Source of the DNA: Acidobacteriota bacterium
GTDB lineage: Bacteria > Acidobacteriota > Thermoanaerobaculia > Gp7-AA8
DNA length: 64,000 nucleotides
Assembly (NCBI GenBank): GCA_016184115.1
Contig: JACPDH010000052.1
Location: forward strand, 35,587 to 99,586
Direction of reading: 5' to 3'
Part shown: positions 52,774 to 61,537 of the stretch, in pieces
How positions within the stretch are numbered: position 1 is the first letter of the stretch
Layout of the letters: each line of letters starts with the position of its first letter
The notes under the pieces: generated by a model
What the model saw: the letters and a program-made list of their open reading frames with translations, nothing else
The model's database searches: none
Told to the model about the DNA's origin: nothing
Made by a program: the position numbers and the translations under genes

Positions 52774-53391
52774 CTACAGGTCGAGAACCGGAGGCTCGGC
52801 CGGGACCGCCGCGGGAGCCGGCGCCGCGAGCGATTTCTCGAATGTCGCCGTGAGCTCGCCGACTTCCTTCGCCGAGAGTTTCCCGTCTCGTGTCGCCGCT
52901 TGCAGCTCCTGGAGGACGGGAACGGCGCTCGACAAGCTGATCTCGCCTTCTGCGATTCCGTCGCGAACGGCAAGCAGCGAGTTGCTGAACGCCTTGCGTG
53001 CAGGAGCCTCGACATCCGCATCGAACATCCGCGCGGCTTCCGCGTTCGCCTGCCCGAAGGCGATCGCCACGAACTTCGCGAGCCCGCCCGACCTCAAGAA
53101 CGCGCCGACGGCAACCATGCCGCCGAGCGCGACGATTGCAACGACACCACACGTGAGCGGGATCCAGCGCGGAAACATCGGAGCGCGGCGCGGAGAGGCG
53201 TAGTAGTCGGCGGGCCGCCACGACGACTCGGCGACAGCATCCCCGTCGTCGCGCGCGGTCGCTCCGAGCTCGCTGCCTTCGGCGAGGGGTGGCGTCGTCT
53301 CTGGAGGTATCGCACCGTCGTCAATCGGCCCGGAAACAGGCTCCGAAGACTGCTCGCCATTCCGAGTCCCGCGCGGCTCGTCGTTCATCAC
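52774..53391 (-). CDS. Hypothetical single-pass membrane protein
   Basis: I do not recognise this 205-residue protein. It has a polar, low-complexity cytoplasmic N-terminus, one hydrophobic helix at about residues 76-98 (IPLTCGVVAIVALGGMVAVGAF), and a helical C-terminal domain. That domain has EISLSSAVPVLQELQAATRDGKLSAKEVGEL near residue 150, suggesting short amphipathic helices, and an Ala/Pro-rich tail follows. It is the gene upstream of uvrB on the same strand, 57 bp away, and is divergent from the receiver gene. A role tied to repair is not supported by any motif. Confidence 0.65.
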   Translation of the reverse strand: MMNDEPRGTRNGEQSSEPVSGPIDDGAIPPETTPPLAEGSELGATARDDGDAVAESSWRPADYYASPRRAPMFPRWIPLTCGVVAIVALGGMVAVGAFLRSGGLAKFVAIAFGQANAEAARMFDADVEAPARKAFSNSLLAVRDGIAEGEISLSSAVPVLQELQAATRDGKLSAKEVGELTATFEKSLAAPAPAAVPAEPPVLDL

Positions 53392-53403
53392 GCCTTATCA
53401 TTG

Positions 53404-53432
53404 TTGACTCTCCGAGTGCATTTCAAGACAAT
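53404..53432 (+). promoter_or_regulatory. Promoter for the stand-alone receiver
   Basis: TTGACT (53404-53409) and GACAAT (53427-53432) are 17 nt apart. A start near 53439 would leave a leader of about 9 nt before the ATG at 53448, and no Shine-Dalgarno is seen. The site lies in the 56-bp gap between the divergent membrane-protein gene and the receiver gene. Confidence 0.5.
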
Positions 53433-53447
53433 CCTCTGCAACGGCCC

Positions 53448-53825
53448 ATGACTTCACTCGACAAACTCACGATTCTCGTTCTCGACGACAACCCACTCGT
53501 GCTCAAGCTCGCCCGCGCTCTCCTCGAGCGTGAAGGGAGCACCGTGCTCACCGCCGCGAGTTGGATCGAGTTCAACCACGTCCTCGCGGCGAATACACCC
53601 GATGTGATTTTCCTCGACGTCAACCTGCCCAGCATCAAGGGCAACAGACTGAGCGAGGTACTCAAATCTCAGTCGAACAAGAAGGAGATCCCGATCGTCC
53701 TGATCTCCGACCTCCCGGAGAAGTCGCTCGAAGAGATGTTCCCGAGCTCCGGCGCCGATGCCTGGCTGCGCAAGCCGCTGACGCGCGACAAGGTCATCGA
53801 AGTCATCTCCCGCGTTCTTCCCTAA
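53448..53825 (+). CDS. Stand-alone response-regulator receiver
   Basis: The 125-residue product is a single CheY-like receiver: LVLDDNPLVLKLARALLE holds the acidic pair near residue 11-12, FLDVNLPSIKG the phosphoacceptor Asp near 55, LISDLPE the Ser/Thr position and LRKPLTRDK the Lys near 106. There is no output domain. It may be the partner of the histidine kinase at 56722-57768 on the same strand. The whole gene lies antisense to the 3' extension of the PBP1A frame. Confidence 0.9.
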   Translation: MTSLDKLTILVLDDNPLVLKLARALLEREGSTVLTAASWIEFNHVLAANTPDVIFLDVNLPSIKGNRLSEVLKSQSNKKEIPIVLISDLPEKSLEEMFPSSGADAWLRKPLTRDKVIEVISRVLP

Positions 53826-56234
53826 CCGCCGGCGACGATTCGTCGACGAGGTGGCCGCCGCCGCAAGCGGTGTCACTCCAGGCGGCTCCGAACCGGGCGC
53901 GCCGAACGCCGGACGCTGAAGGTAGAAGGGAAGCTGGCTCACTGCAACGGAACCGCCATTGCAGTCCTGCGAAGGCTCGGTGCCGGCGAGGAACGCGCCC
54001 ATCACGACTTTTGCGCAGGGACCCTCGCCTCGTCGCCCCGTCTTGAGATCCATGGGAACTTGGACGACACCAGGCGCTACGTCGAACTCCTTCGGCGTGC
54101 CTCGCAGCTTTGCCTCGTCGATGCGATTGATGAAGTCGAGCCAGATCGGGAGCGCAATCTCGCCTCCTGTCGCCCCGCCGCCGAGCGACTTCGCGGGGTC
54201 GTCGTGCCCGAGCCAGATCGCAATCGTGTACTCCGGAGTGAAGCCGATGAACCACGCGTCCGTGAAGCCGTTCGTCGTTCCAGTCTTGCCTGCGACCCCT
54301 CCCGGAACGACATGCGCCTTGTATGCAGTGCCTCGGTCGACGACCCCTTCCAGCATGTGCGTCATCAGGTAGGCCGTCTGGACGCTCACCGCCTCGGCCA
54401 GCTCGGGCGTACCCTCCTCCAGCACCTTGCTCGTCGCGTCGGTGATCCGGCGGATGTACCGCGGCCGCGCATAGACGCCCTGGTTGGCGAACGAGTTGTA
54501 CGCCGCCGCCATCTCGAGCGGAGAGACACCCGCGGCTCCCAGCGCGAGCGAGGGATACGGGGGAAGCGGCGCAGAGATGCCACACCTCCGCGCAAGATCG
54601 ATCACCGGATTGGCGCCGACGAGCATGAACGTCTTCACGGCAGGCACATTGATCGATTTCTCGAGTGCCTGCTGGAGGGTGATGATTCCCGAATACTCGC
54701 CGTCGTAGTTCCGAGGAGCATAGGTCATCGTGTCGAGCGTGATGCTCATCGGTGAGTCGAATACGGTGTCCGCGACGGTGAAACCACGTTCGAGCGCGGC
54801 GGCGTAGACGAACGGTTTGAAGCTCGAGCCGGTCTGACGCAGCGACTGCACCGCGCGATTGAATTTCGATCGTTCGAAATCGTATCCGCCCGATAAGGCC
54901 AGAATCTCACCGCTCCGCACGTCGAGCACGATGATCGCGCCTTCAACCTGCGGGACCTGGTCGAGCATCCACGAGGTCGTCTTCTTCTTTACGTCGATCG
55001 CAAGCCTCACGGAGACGAGGTCGCCGCGCTTCACACTCTTGGCGAGCGTCTCCTTACGCGTCCACCCCCATGCATCCTTCGCGAGTTTCAGCGTCTGCGA
55101 TCCGACCTTGACCTCGATGTGATCCTTCTGCACCGCCGTCACGACGGCGCCGTAGGGCTTGTTTGCAACGGGCGTGTCATCCCACGCGGGATCTTCGAAG
55201 GCTTCAGGCTCGATTCCCTCGTCAATTACGTTCCGCACCGGTTTCCGAAAGCCGCGACGCTTGTCGAAGCGATGAAGCCCGTCGCGCAGCGCACCTTCCG
55301 CCATCTCCTGCAACCGGAGGTCGAGCGTGGTCCAGACCTGAAGGCCGCTCTGGTAGAGCTCGTCGCTGCCGTAGTTCTTCTCGATGTACTGGCGGACTTC
55401 CTCCGCAAAATAGGCTCCTACGTCGGGAGCCTCGTCCTTGTAGGTTCCAAGGACGATCGGCGTTCGAATGGCGTCGCGGTACTCGTCGGGCGAGATGTAG
55501 TTCTCGGCGAGCATTCTTCCGAGCACGTGGTTGCGCCGGTCGAGCGACTCCTTCGGATGGCTGATCGGCGAAAGCTTTGCTGGTCGCTGGACCATCCCCA
55601 CGATCAGTGCCGCCTCGGGAATCGTCAGGTCTTTCGCGTTCTTGCCGAAGTAATGACGTGCCGCAGCCTCGACACCGTACACGTCACCCAGGTAAACCTG
55701 GTTCGCGTACATCTCGATGATCTGGTCCTTCGTAAAGTACTTCTCGATCTCGATCGCGAGGAAAACTTCATTGATCTTCCGGCGCCAACTCTTCTCCGGT
55801 GTCAGGAAGACCTGTCGCGCGAGCTGCATCGTGAGCGTGGACGCGCCCTCGGCCTTCTTCCCCGTCACCAGGTCTTTGTAAAGCGCTCGCGCCACAGCGC
55901 GCGGGTCGATGCCGCCGTGCACATAGAAGTTCGCGTCTTCCGTTGCGACGAGCGCGTTGATCAGGTAGGGCGACATCTCCTTCTTCGAGACCATCATCCG
56001 GCGCTGGATCGCGTACTCGGCAAATGGTCTTCCGTCGCGGCTATAGAGCCTGGTAATCACGCTCGGCCGGTAAGTGTCGAGCGTCTCGACGAGCGGAATG
56101 TGGATGATTCGGGCTGCCAGAAACCCTCCCGGAACACCGAGCGCCATCACGACGAAAAGCGGCAAGAGGCGCGAACGAAGCTTTCGGCGCTTCGGCGGAG
56201 GGATGGTTTCGGGTTGGGTCGGCGGATTCGACAT
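53454..56234 (-). CDS. Bifunctional penicillin-binding protein 1A (transglycosylase/transpeptidase), with antisense-derived 3' extension
   Basis: This class A PBP polymerises and cross-links peptidoglycan. From ATG 56234 it has a cytoplasmic tail, one membrane helix (about residues 25-45), a GT51 transglycosylase domain with ATEDANFYVHGG near 99 and GASTLTMQLARQVFL near 129, and an OB-like insert. The transpeptidase has SSFK near 478, the SxN-type SIN near 535 and KTGTTNG near 660. Recognisable family sequence ends near FYLQRPAFG. The frame then runs on about 120 residues through the complete antisense of the receiver gene to a stop at 53454. A -1/+1 shift near 53826 would end translation at a TAG just before the receiver. 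The true C-terminus may therefore lie near 53830. Confidence 0.88.
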   Translation of the reverse strand: MSNPPTQPETIPPPKRRKLRSRLLPLFVVMALGVPGGFLAARIIHIPLVETLDTYRPSVITRLYSRDGRPFAEYAIQRRMMVSKKEMSPYLINALVATEDANFYVHGGIDPRAVARALYKDLVTGKKAEGASTLTMQLARQVFLTPEKSWRRKINEVFLAIEIEKYFTKDQIIEMYANQVYLGDVYGVEAAARHYFGKNAKDLTIPEAALIVGMVQRPAKLSPISHPKESLDRRNHVLGRMLAENYISPDEYRDAIRTPIVLGTYKDEAPDVGAYFAEEVRQYIEKNYGSDELYQSGLQVWTTLDLRLQEMAEGALRDGLHRFDKRRGFRKPVRNVIDEGIEPEAFEDPAWDDTPVANKPYGAVVTAVQKDHIEVKVGSQTLKLAKDAWGWTRKETLAKSVKRGDLVSVRLAIDVKKKTTSWMLDQVPQVEGAIIVLDVRSGEILALSGGYDFERSKFNRAVQSLRQTGSSFKPFVYAAALERGFTVADTVFDSPMSITLDTMTYAPRNYDGEYSGIITLQQALEKSINVPAVKTFMLVGANPVIDLARRCGISAPLPPYPSLALGAAGVSPLEMAAAYNSFANQGVYARPRYIRRITDATSKVLEEGTPELAEAVSVQTAYLMTHMLEGVVDRGTAYKAHVVPGGVAGKTGTTNGFTDAWFIGFTPEYTIAIWLGHDDPAKSLGGGATGGEIALPIWLDFINRIDEAKLRGTPKEFDVAPGVVQVPMDLKTGRRGEGPCAKVVMGAFLAGTEPSQDCNGGSVAVSQLPFYLQRPAFGAPGSEPPGVTPLAAAATSSTNRRRRLGKNAGDDFDDLVARQRLAQPGIGAGAREHLFERLLREVGDQDDRDLLLVRLRFEYLAQSVALDAGQVDVEENHIGCIRREDVVELDPTRGGEHGAPFTLEESAGELEHEWVVVENENREFVE

Positions 56235-56305
56235 GAGCACTCGTTTGCCAATCGTTGCCGATGGGCTGCACGCACGGACGTTAACTTTGGATAGAATAGC
56301 GTTCG

Positions 56306-56725
56306 ATGTCGTCGGTGCAAAGCGAGGTTGAGAACGGACGTGCGTCTTCCGGCTGGCCGGAGGCCATCCAGGCGCGCCTCAAGGAAGCCGGAACCTGGCC
56401 GACGCTCAACTGGCTCTTCGACGAGCGAACCCGCCAGCCGGGAGACATCGAGCTGAAGGGATACGTCGAGATTCTCCGCGCTGTCGTCGTGAAGGAGTTC
56501 CTCTCACATCCCCAGGGAATGCGGGCGGTTCCGAAACTGAGCCCCGAGTTCCTCGCCGACTTCGGACGATTCAATCTCACTGCCCAGGAGGGGTACCTGA
56601 TCTCCCTCATCGATGGGCGAACGAACATCGAGAAACTGTTGAAGCTGAGTCCGTTCGACCCGTTCTCGACACTCTTCAACCTGGCGCGGCTCCAGAGTCA
56701 GAAAGCCATCGTGGTACCGCAATGA
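56306..56725 (+). CDS. Small protein with DUF4388-associated C-terminal module
   Basis: The 139-residue product has no signal peptide. Its C-terminal half (LTAQEGYLISLIDGRTNIEKLL followed by SPFDPFSTLFNLARLQSQKAIVV) matches a helical module I know from the ends of DUF4388/PATAN proteins, where it follows the main domain; here that main domain is absent. Its stop overlaps the histidine kinase ATG as ATGA, so the two are translationally coupled and probably act together. A TAGAAT just upstream may be a -10, leaving a very short leader. It is divergent from PBP1A. Confidence 0.7.
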   Translation: MSSVQSEVENGRASSGWPEAIQARLKEAGTWPTLNWLFDERTRQPGDIELKGYVEILRAVVVKEFLSHPQGMRAVPKLSPEFLADFGRFNLTAQEGYLISLIDGRTNIEKLLKLSPFDPFSTLFNLARLQSQKAIVVPQ

Positions 56726-57768
56726 CCACGTTCGCCCTGAATCTCCTCGACAATCTCGACCTGCCGATCGCCCGCGTCACCGACACCGGCGAGATCGCCT
56801 ATCGCAACCGGGCATTCGAGGCGGCATTTGGCGACGACGCGGCGATCTGGATCGCAAAGGCGGCGAAGACTGACGTGAGCGGTGAGCGCGGCTGGCTCCA
56901 GCTCTTCTTCTCCGACCGAGACAGGGCCGATTCGATCGAAGCGGAATTGAAGAACCGGTCGTACCGAATCTCGCGTATCGAGGACGGCGACGCGTCGCCC
57001 GACGCCTCGAGCACGATCTCACTCACGTTCGACGACGTTACACGCCAACGCGAGATGGAACAGGCGAAGTCGGACTTCACCTCGATGATCGTTCACGATC
57101 TCCGCGGCCCGCTATCGGGTATCCAGGGGACGCTCGAGTTCATCGTGTCGTCGCAGGAAACGAGACTCGACCCGATGCACGAAGAGCTCCTGATGGAAGC
57201 TTCGCGTGAGTCGGAGCGGATGATGGGGCTGATCAACGAGCTCCTCGACTTCTCGAAGATCGAGTCGGGGAACTTCGAGGTCGAGAAAGACCCGGTCCAT
57301 CTTGCGGGAATCCTCCGCCGATCGGTCAAGAGCCTCCATCAGGTAGCCTCGCGCGACGACGTCTATCTCCTTACCGCCCATGGCTCGGACCTTCCGATGA
57401 TCAGCGGCAGCGCGGAAAAGCTGACACAAGCTGTGATCAACCTCGTCTCGAACTCCGTGAAGTTCACGCCGCAGAAGGGTGTCATCGCGGTCGGTGCGAA
57501 AGTGATTCGCGGCCAGTCGGATGACACCACGCTCGTCGTGACGATCACCGACACTGGCGTCGGGATGAGTCCCGAAGACCTGGGTCGCATCTTCGAGAAG
57601 TACAAGCAGAGCAAGAGCAAGTCGGTGCGCGGTGGCGCAGGCACCGGACTCGGCCTCTACATCGTCAAGCAGGTGATCGAGGCACACGGCGGTACGGTAA
57701 CGGTCTCGAGCCTGCAGGGCATCGGCACGAGCATGGTCCTCACACTACCCATCCGACGAGCGGCCTGA
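56722..57768 (+). CDS. PAS-containing histidine kinase
   Basis: The 348-residue soluble kinase has an N-terminal PAS-like domain (residues about 5-110), a dimerisation/phosphoacceptor helix with the H-box SMIVHDLRGPLSGIQG near 125-140, and an HATPase domain. The latter shows the N-box QAVINLVSNSVKFTP near 240, DTGVGMSPEDLGRIFEKY near 278 and GTGLGLYIVKQVIEAHGG near 310. No membrane segment is present, so the signal is cytoplasmic. It is coupled to the preceding small protein. The likely partner is the receiver at 53448, about 3 kb away on the same strand. Confidence 0.94.
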   Translation: MTTFALNLLDNLDLPIARVTDTGEIAYRNRAFEAAFGDDAAIWIAKAAKTDVSGERGWLQLFFSDRDRADSIEAELKNRSYRISRIEDGDASPDASSTISLTFDDVTRQREMEQAKSDFTSMIVHDLRGPLSGIQGTLEFIVSSQETRLDPMHEELLMEASRESERMMGLINELLDFSKIESGNFEVEKDPVHLAGILRRSVKSLHQVASRDDVYLLTAHGSDLPMISGSAEKLTQAVINLVSNSVKFTPQKGVIAVGAKVIRGQSDDTTLVVTITDTGVGMSPEDLGRIFEKYKQSKSKSVRGGAGTGLGLYIVKQVIEAHGGTVTVSSLQGIGTSMVLTLPIRRAA

Positions 57769-57775
57769 GAGGCAG

Positions 57776-57815
57776 AAAAAAAAGAACAAGGAGGAAGCCC
57801 ACCAGGTGCGCTGGT
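57776..57815 (-). terminator. Terminator after aroB
   Basis: On the minus strand a hairpin (ACCAG / CTGGT, 57801-57815) inside a longer partly paired stem (AGGAG ... CTTCCT) is followed by a run of eight T residues at 57783-57776. It lies 38 bp after the aroB stop, between convergent aroB and the histidine kinase. Confidence 0.65.
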
Positions 57816-57852
57816 TTCCGCTCTCCTCGTTCCTTTCGCCTCTCGCTCGATT

Positions 57853-58941
57853 TCAGGCCGCGTAAACGGCCGAGGCCTCGAGCATCGCTTCGGCGCCATG
57901 TTCGAGATCGGACGCAGTCACCTCGACGACGTCGCACCGGCCGATCTCCCGCGGTAGAGCCATCACCATCGCCGATGACGTGAACTTCTTGTCGCGCATC
58001 GCTGCTCCGATGATTGCCGCGCGATCGACCGAAGCCGGGATCGCCTCGGGGCGGTAGGAGAGCAACGCGCGTTCGATCCGCTCGGAGACGCTCGAATCGA
58101 GGAGACCGCGGCGTACGGCCACGGCATCCGCGCCGATCATACCCCAGCAGACCGCTTCGCCATGCGACATCCCTGCATAGTCGAGCGCCGCCTCGATTCC
58201 GTGGCCTAACGTGTGGCCGTAATTGAGCAATCGCCGGACGTCGACTTCCCTCTCGTCCGCCTCGACGACGCGTGCCTTCACCTCGACCGACCGCGTCACG
58301 AGCTCGAGCAAGGTCTCCGGATCGCGCTCGAGCACCGCGCCAACCTCCGACTCGGTCAACTCGAAAAGCCTTGCATCGCCGATGACGCCGCTCTTCAGCG
58401 CCTCGTACATACCCGACAGCACCTCGCGACGCGGAAGCGTTTGAAGCATCGCGACATCGGAGATCACCTGCGCCGGAGGATGGAACGCACCGATGAGATT
58501 CTTGCCCAGACGGTGATTCACCGCGACCTTTCCTCCGATGCTGCTGTCGCACTGCGCGAGCAGCGTCGTCGGCACGTGGACTAGCCTCACGCCCCGCAGA
58601 TAAATCGCCGCGGCGAAGCCTGCGGTGTCTCCCGTGACTCCCCCACCGATCACAATCACCGTCGCGTCGCGTCGTGCGCCGCGCTCGAGCAGCGCGCTCA
58701 CGATCATGTCGATCGCGGCGAGTCCCTTCTCGCGCTCGTCGTCCGCGATCACGATCGGGTCGATGCCGGGGAGCGCCTTCGACACCGCGTCTCCGAAGAG
58801 ATCCATCACCTTCTTCGCGACCACGACGAAGCGGCTCGGATAGCCCTCCGTGAGATCTCCCAGACGATTCAACACGCCGATGCCCACGTGAACGACGCAG
58901 TCGCTCGTCCCGTGCCGGACGGTGCGAGTGAGCGCCTTCAC
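57853..58941 (-). CDS. aroB: 3-dehydroquinate synthase
   Basis: AroB makes 3-dehydroquinate, the second step of the shikimate pathway, using NAD and a metal. The 362-residue product has the NAD-binding GGGVTGDTAGFAAAIYLRGV block at about residues 99-118, the HVPTTLLAQCDSSIGGKVAVNH block at about 122-143, and metal-ligand histidines in LLNYGHTLGHGIE near 242. The GTG at 58941 overlaps the aspS stop as GTGA. It is the last gene of the corC-era-spmAB-aspS run. Confidence 0.94.
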   Translation of the reverse strand: MKALTRTVRHGTSDCVVHVGIGVLNRLGDLTEGYPSRFVVVAKKVMDLFGDAVSKALPGIDPIVIADDEREKGLAAIDMIVSALLERGARRDATVIVIGGGVTGDTAGFAAAIYLRGVRLVHVPTTLLAQCDSSIGGKVAVNHRLGKNLIGAFHPPAQVISDVAMLQTLPRREVLSGMYEALKSGVIGDARLFELTESEVGAVLERDPETLLELVTRSVEVKARVVEADEREVDVRRLLNYGHTLGHGIEAALDYAGMSHGEAVCWGMIGADAVAVRRGLLDSSVSERIERALLSYRPEAIPASVDRAAIIGAAMRDKKFTSSAMVMALPREIGRCDVVEVTASDLEHGAEAMLEASAVYAA

Positions 58942-60707
58942 TCCGGCTTCGCCCTCAGCTGAATCCCGAGCTCGCGCAGCTGCGCATCGTCGACGTGTGA
59001 CGGCGCTTCGGTCATCAGGCACTGCGCTCGCGTCGTTTTCGGAAACGCAATCACGTCGCGGATCGACTGCGAGCGCGACATCAACATGACCATGCGGTCG
59101 AGCCCCAGGGCGATTCCGCCGTGAGGCGGGGCGCCGAAACGAAATGCGTCGAGCAGGAAGCCGAAGCGGCTCTTCGCCTCTTCCGCACCGATCCCGAGCG
59201 CCTCGAACATCCTCGACTGCAGATTCGTGTCGTTGATGCGGATGCTGCCTCCGCCGAGCTCCAGCCCGTTCAACACGACGTCATACGCACGGGCATTGAC
59301 CGCACCCGGATCGCTCTCGAGCTTTGCGACGTCCGTCGCCTTCGGCGAAGTGAAGGGATGGTGCCGCGCCGCCCAGCGCTTCCCCTCTTCGTCCCACTCG
59401 AGGAGCGGGAAATCGACGACCCAGAGGAAGTTCCAGCTGTCGTCCGGAATCAGCTTCTCCTCCCGCCCCAGGCGGAGGCGGAGGTTGGCGAGGGCATCGC
59501 AGACGACGTTAGGCTTGCCGGCGACGATGAAGGCGATGTTCCCCTGCTCCGCATGGAGCGCGTTTTGGAGCGACTCGATCGACGACGGCGTCAGAAACTT
59601 CTTGATCGACGAACCGGTCTCGGCGTCAAACTTCACCCATACGAGGCCGGTCGCTCCGAACACCTTCGCGTACTCGGTCAGCTCGTCGATCCGTTTCCGC
59701 GAGAAGTTCGCGGCGTTCGGTGCGACGATGCCTCGGACCATCCCCCCCTCGGCGAGCGCGCTCTTGAACGGGGCGAAGTCGATCGCGTCGACAGCGCTCG
59801 ACAGGTCGCTGATCTCCATTCCGAAGCGTGTGTCGGGACGATCGATACCGAAACGGTCCATCGCCTCCTGCCAGGTCATCCGAGGAAACGGCGTCGGCGC
59901 AGGGATCCCTGCCGGCGGGAAGATCTCGGCGAAAAGCCCTTCGATGAGAGCGTAGATGAACTCCTCGTCGATGAATGACGCCTCGACGTCGATCTGCGTG
60001 AACTCGAGCTGCCGGTCGCTGCGGAGCGCCTCGTCGCGAAAGCAGCGCGCAATCTGGTAGTAGCGCTCGAGCCCCGCGACCATCAACAGCTGTTTGAAGA
60101 GCTGTGGCGACTGCGGCAGCGCGTAGAACTCGCCGTGATGCACGCGGCTCGGCACGAGGAAGTCACGAGCCCCTTCCGGCGTCGACTTCGTCAGGATCGG
60201 CGTCTCGACCTCGAGAAAGTCGTTGCGATGGAAATAGTCGCGCACCTGCCAGGCCACTTTGTCGCGCAAGATGAAGTTCTTGGTGAGAGGCTGGCGACGG
60301 ATGTCGAGATAGCGATACTTCAGGCGCAGCTCTTCCGACGCATTCGTCTCGTCTTCGATCGTAAAGGGCGGAGTGTCGGCCTTCGCGAGGATCTCGACCG
60401 CGCTCGCGACGACTTCGATTTCACCCGTCGCCATCTTCGGATTCTTCGCCTCGGTCGAGCGCTCGACGACCTTGCCTCGAATGCGCACGACAAACTCGGA
60501 GCGTACATCCTTCGCCGCGGCGACCACCGAAGCATCGGTCTGCTCGAGGTCGACGACCACCTGGGCGACGCCACTGCGATCGCGAAGGTCGACGAAGATC
60601 AGCTCCCCGAAATCGCGCCGCTTCTGAACCCAGCCGGCGAGAACGACCTCAGTCCCTGCGTGCTCCGCCCGCAACGTTCCCGCGGCCGTTCGTTCAGTCT
60701 GGCTCAT
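58938..60707 (-). CDS. aspS: Aspartyl-tRNA synthetase
   Basis: A class IIb synthetase of bacterial type. The 589-residue product has the N-terminal anticodon-binding OB fold (VVLAGWVQKRRDFGELIFVDLRDRSG at about residues 22-47), motif 2 region RCFRDEALRSDRQLEFTQIDVE near 217, the bacterial GAD insertion in the middle, the HHPFTSP block near 445, and motif 3 GGIALGLDRMVML near 535. ATG 60707 has an AAGGAG site; the longer frame is rejected. Whether it charges tRNA-Asn as well cannot be judged here. Confidence 0.95.
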   Translation of the reverse strand: MSQTERTAAGTLRAEHAGTEVVLAGWVQKRRDFGELIFVDLRDRSGVAQVVVDLEQTDASVVAAAKDVRSEFVVRIRGKVVERSTEAKNPKMATGEIEVVASAVEILAKADTPPFTIEDETNASEELRLKYRYLDIRRQPLTKNFILRDKVAWQVRDYFHRNDFLEVETPILTKSTPEGARDFLVPSRVHHGEFYALPQSPQLFKQLLMVAGLERYYQIARCFRDEALRSDRQLEFTQIDVEASFIDEEFIYALIEGLFAEIFPPAGIPAPTPFPRMTWQEAMDRFGIDRPDTRFGMEISDLSSAVDAIDFAPFKSALAEGGMVRGIVAPNAANFSRKRIDELTEYAKVFGATGLVWVKFDAETGSSIKKFLTPSSIESLQNALHAEQGNIAFIVAGKPNVVCDALANLRLRLGREEKLIPDDSWNFLWVVDFPLLEWDEEGKRWAARHHPFTSPKATDVAKLESDPGAVNARAYDVVLNGLELGGGSIRINDTNLQSRMFEALGIGAEEAKSRFGFLLDAFRFGAPPHGGIALGLDRMVMLMSRSQSIRDVIAFPKTTRAQCLMTEAPSHVDDAQLRELGIQLRAKPE

Positions 60708-61231
60708 CGGCTCTCCTTCGCCTGCTCGAGATAGTCGTTCTTGTAGCTGACGTAGTTCGATGACGACTTGCGGAGATTCACAAGCTCGTCCGCGGTCAGC
60801 TCGCGGCGCACTCTTGCCGGGAAACCGATCACGAGCGACCGCGGAGGAATCTGCGTTCCCTCGGTGATGAGAGCACCGGCACCGACGAGCGACTCCTCGC
60901 CGACGACGACGCCATCGAGCAGCCGCGCCCCCATGCCGATAAGACACCCACGCCCGATCGTGCATCCGTGCGCGATCACCCCGTGGCCGATCGTGACGTC
61001 ATCCTCGATCACCGTCGGCCAGACGCCATTCGTCACGTGGACGACGCAATTGTCCTGGATGTTCGACCTCGCACCGATGCGGATGGAGTGAACGTCCCCT
61101 CGGACGACCGTCCCAAACCAGATCGACGAGTCGTCACCGATCGTCACATCGCCCACAACCGTCGCGTTCGGAGCGATGTACACACCCGCCCCGATCTTCG
61201 GATTCATGCCTTTGTAAGGGAGTATCAACAT
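60704..61231 (-). CDS. Gamma-carbonic-anhydrase-type hexapeptide-repeat protein
   Basis: The 175-residue product is a left-handed beta-helix protein with hexapeptide repeats from about residue 12 to 130 (APNATVVGDVTIGDDSSIWFG and onward). The three metal-ligand histidines of gamma-carbonic anhydrases are present: one in CVVHVTNG near 65, and two in TIGHGVIAHGC near 82-87. The C-terminal helix follows. Related YrdA/PaaY proteins show varied activity, so catalysis is not assured. The stop overlaps the aspS ATG by 4 nt. No clear ribosome-binding site precedes the ATG at 61231. Confidence 0.88.
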   Translation of the reverse strand: MLILPYKGMNPKIGAGVYIAPNATVVGDVTIGDDSSIWFGTVVRGDVHSIRIGARSNIQDNCVVHVTNGVWPTVIEDDVTIGHGVIAHGCTIGRGCLIGMGARLLDGVVVGEESLVGAGALITEGTQIPPRSLVIGFPARVRRELTADELVNLRKSSSNYVSYKNDYLEQAKESR

Positions 61232-61254
61232 GCGGCGGCGAATCTAGCAGGACG

Positions 61255-61537
61255 AGCAGGCAAAGGCCAGAGGAGCAGCGCAAAGGTCAAAGGAGCAGAT
61301 CAGAAGTTATAGGTCAGCGGGTCAGAAGTCATAGGTCAAAGGTCATAGCAGTCCAGGGCCACGCACCGCCCAGATACAGCCGCAACTCTTCCGCTCCCGA
61401 ATGAGGATTCGGCCCCCACAGGCCCGGTGGCCCGGAGTCAAGGTCGGGCAGGTGCGGTTTCCGGCGTGGAAGCGCGTCACCCCTACGGATGACTCGCTGC
61501 CTGCTTTGACCTTTGACCTATGAGCTTTGCGCTGCTT
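61255..61537. repeat. Intergenic inverted and direct repeats between the gamma-CA gene and spmB
   Basis: A gene-free 306-bp stretch. The left part (61255-61350) holds tandem variants of GAGCAG-N-GCAAAGGTCAAAG and two near-copies of GTCAGAAGTCATAGGTCA. The right end (61503-61537) carries the inverse, TTTGACCTTTGACCTATGAGCTTTGCGCTGC. The right arm ends exactly at the spmB stop codon. The 150 bp between the arms show a short GGCCCGG/CCGGGCC-like patch but no gene. Confidence 0.8.

Noticed and set aside
50905..53451. A very long plus-strand open frame (over 800 codons) opposite uvrB
   Set aside because: It is the antisense of uvrB and its upstream neighbour; composition is Arg/Asp/Val-rich shadow sequence with no motif, and the minus strand encodes a textbook UvrB.
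61255..61537. Repeats considered as a CRISPR array or attachment site
   Set aside because: Copies are imperfect and partly inverted, with no regular spacers, integrase or tRNA.
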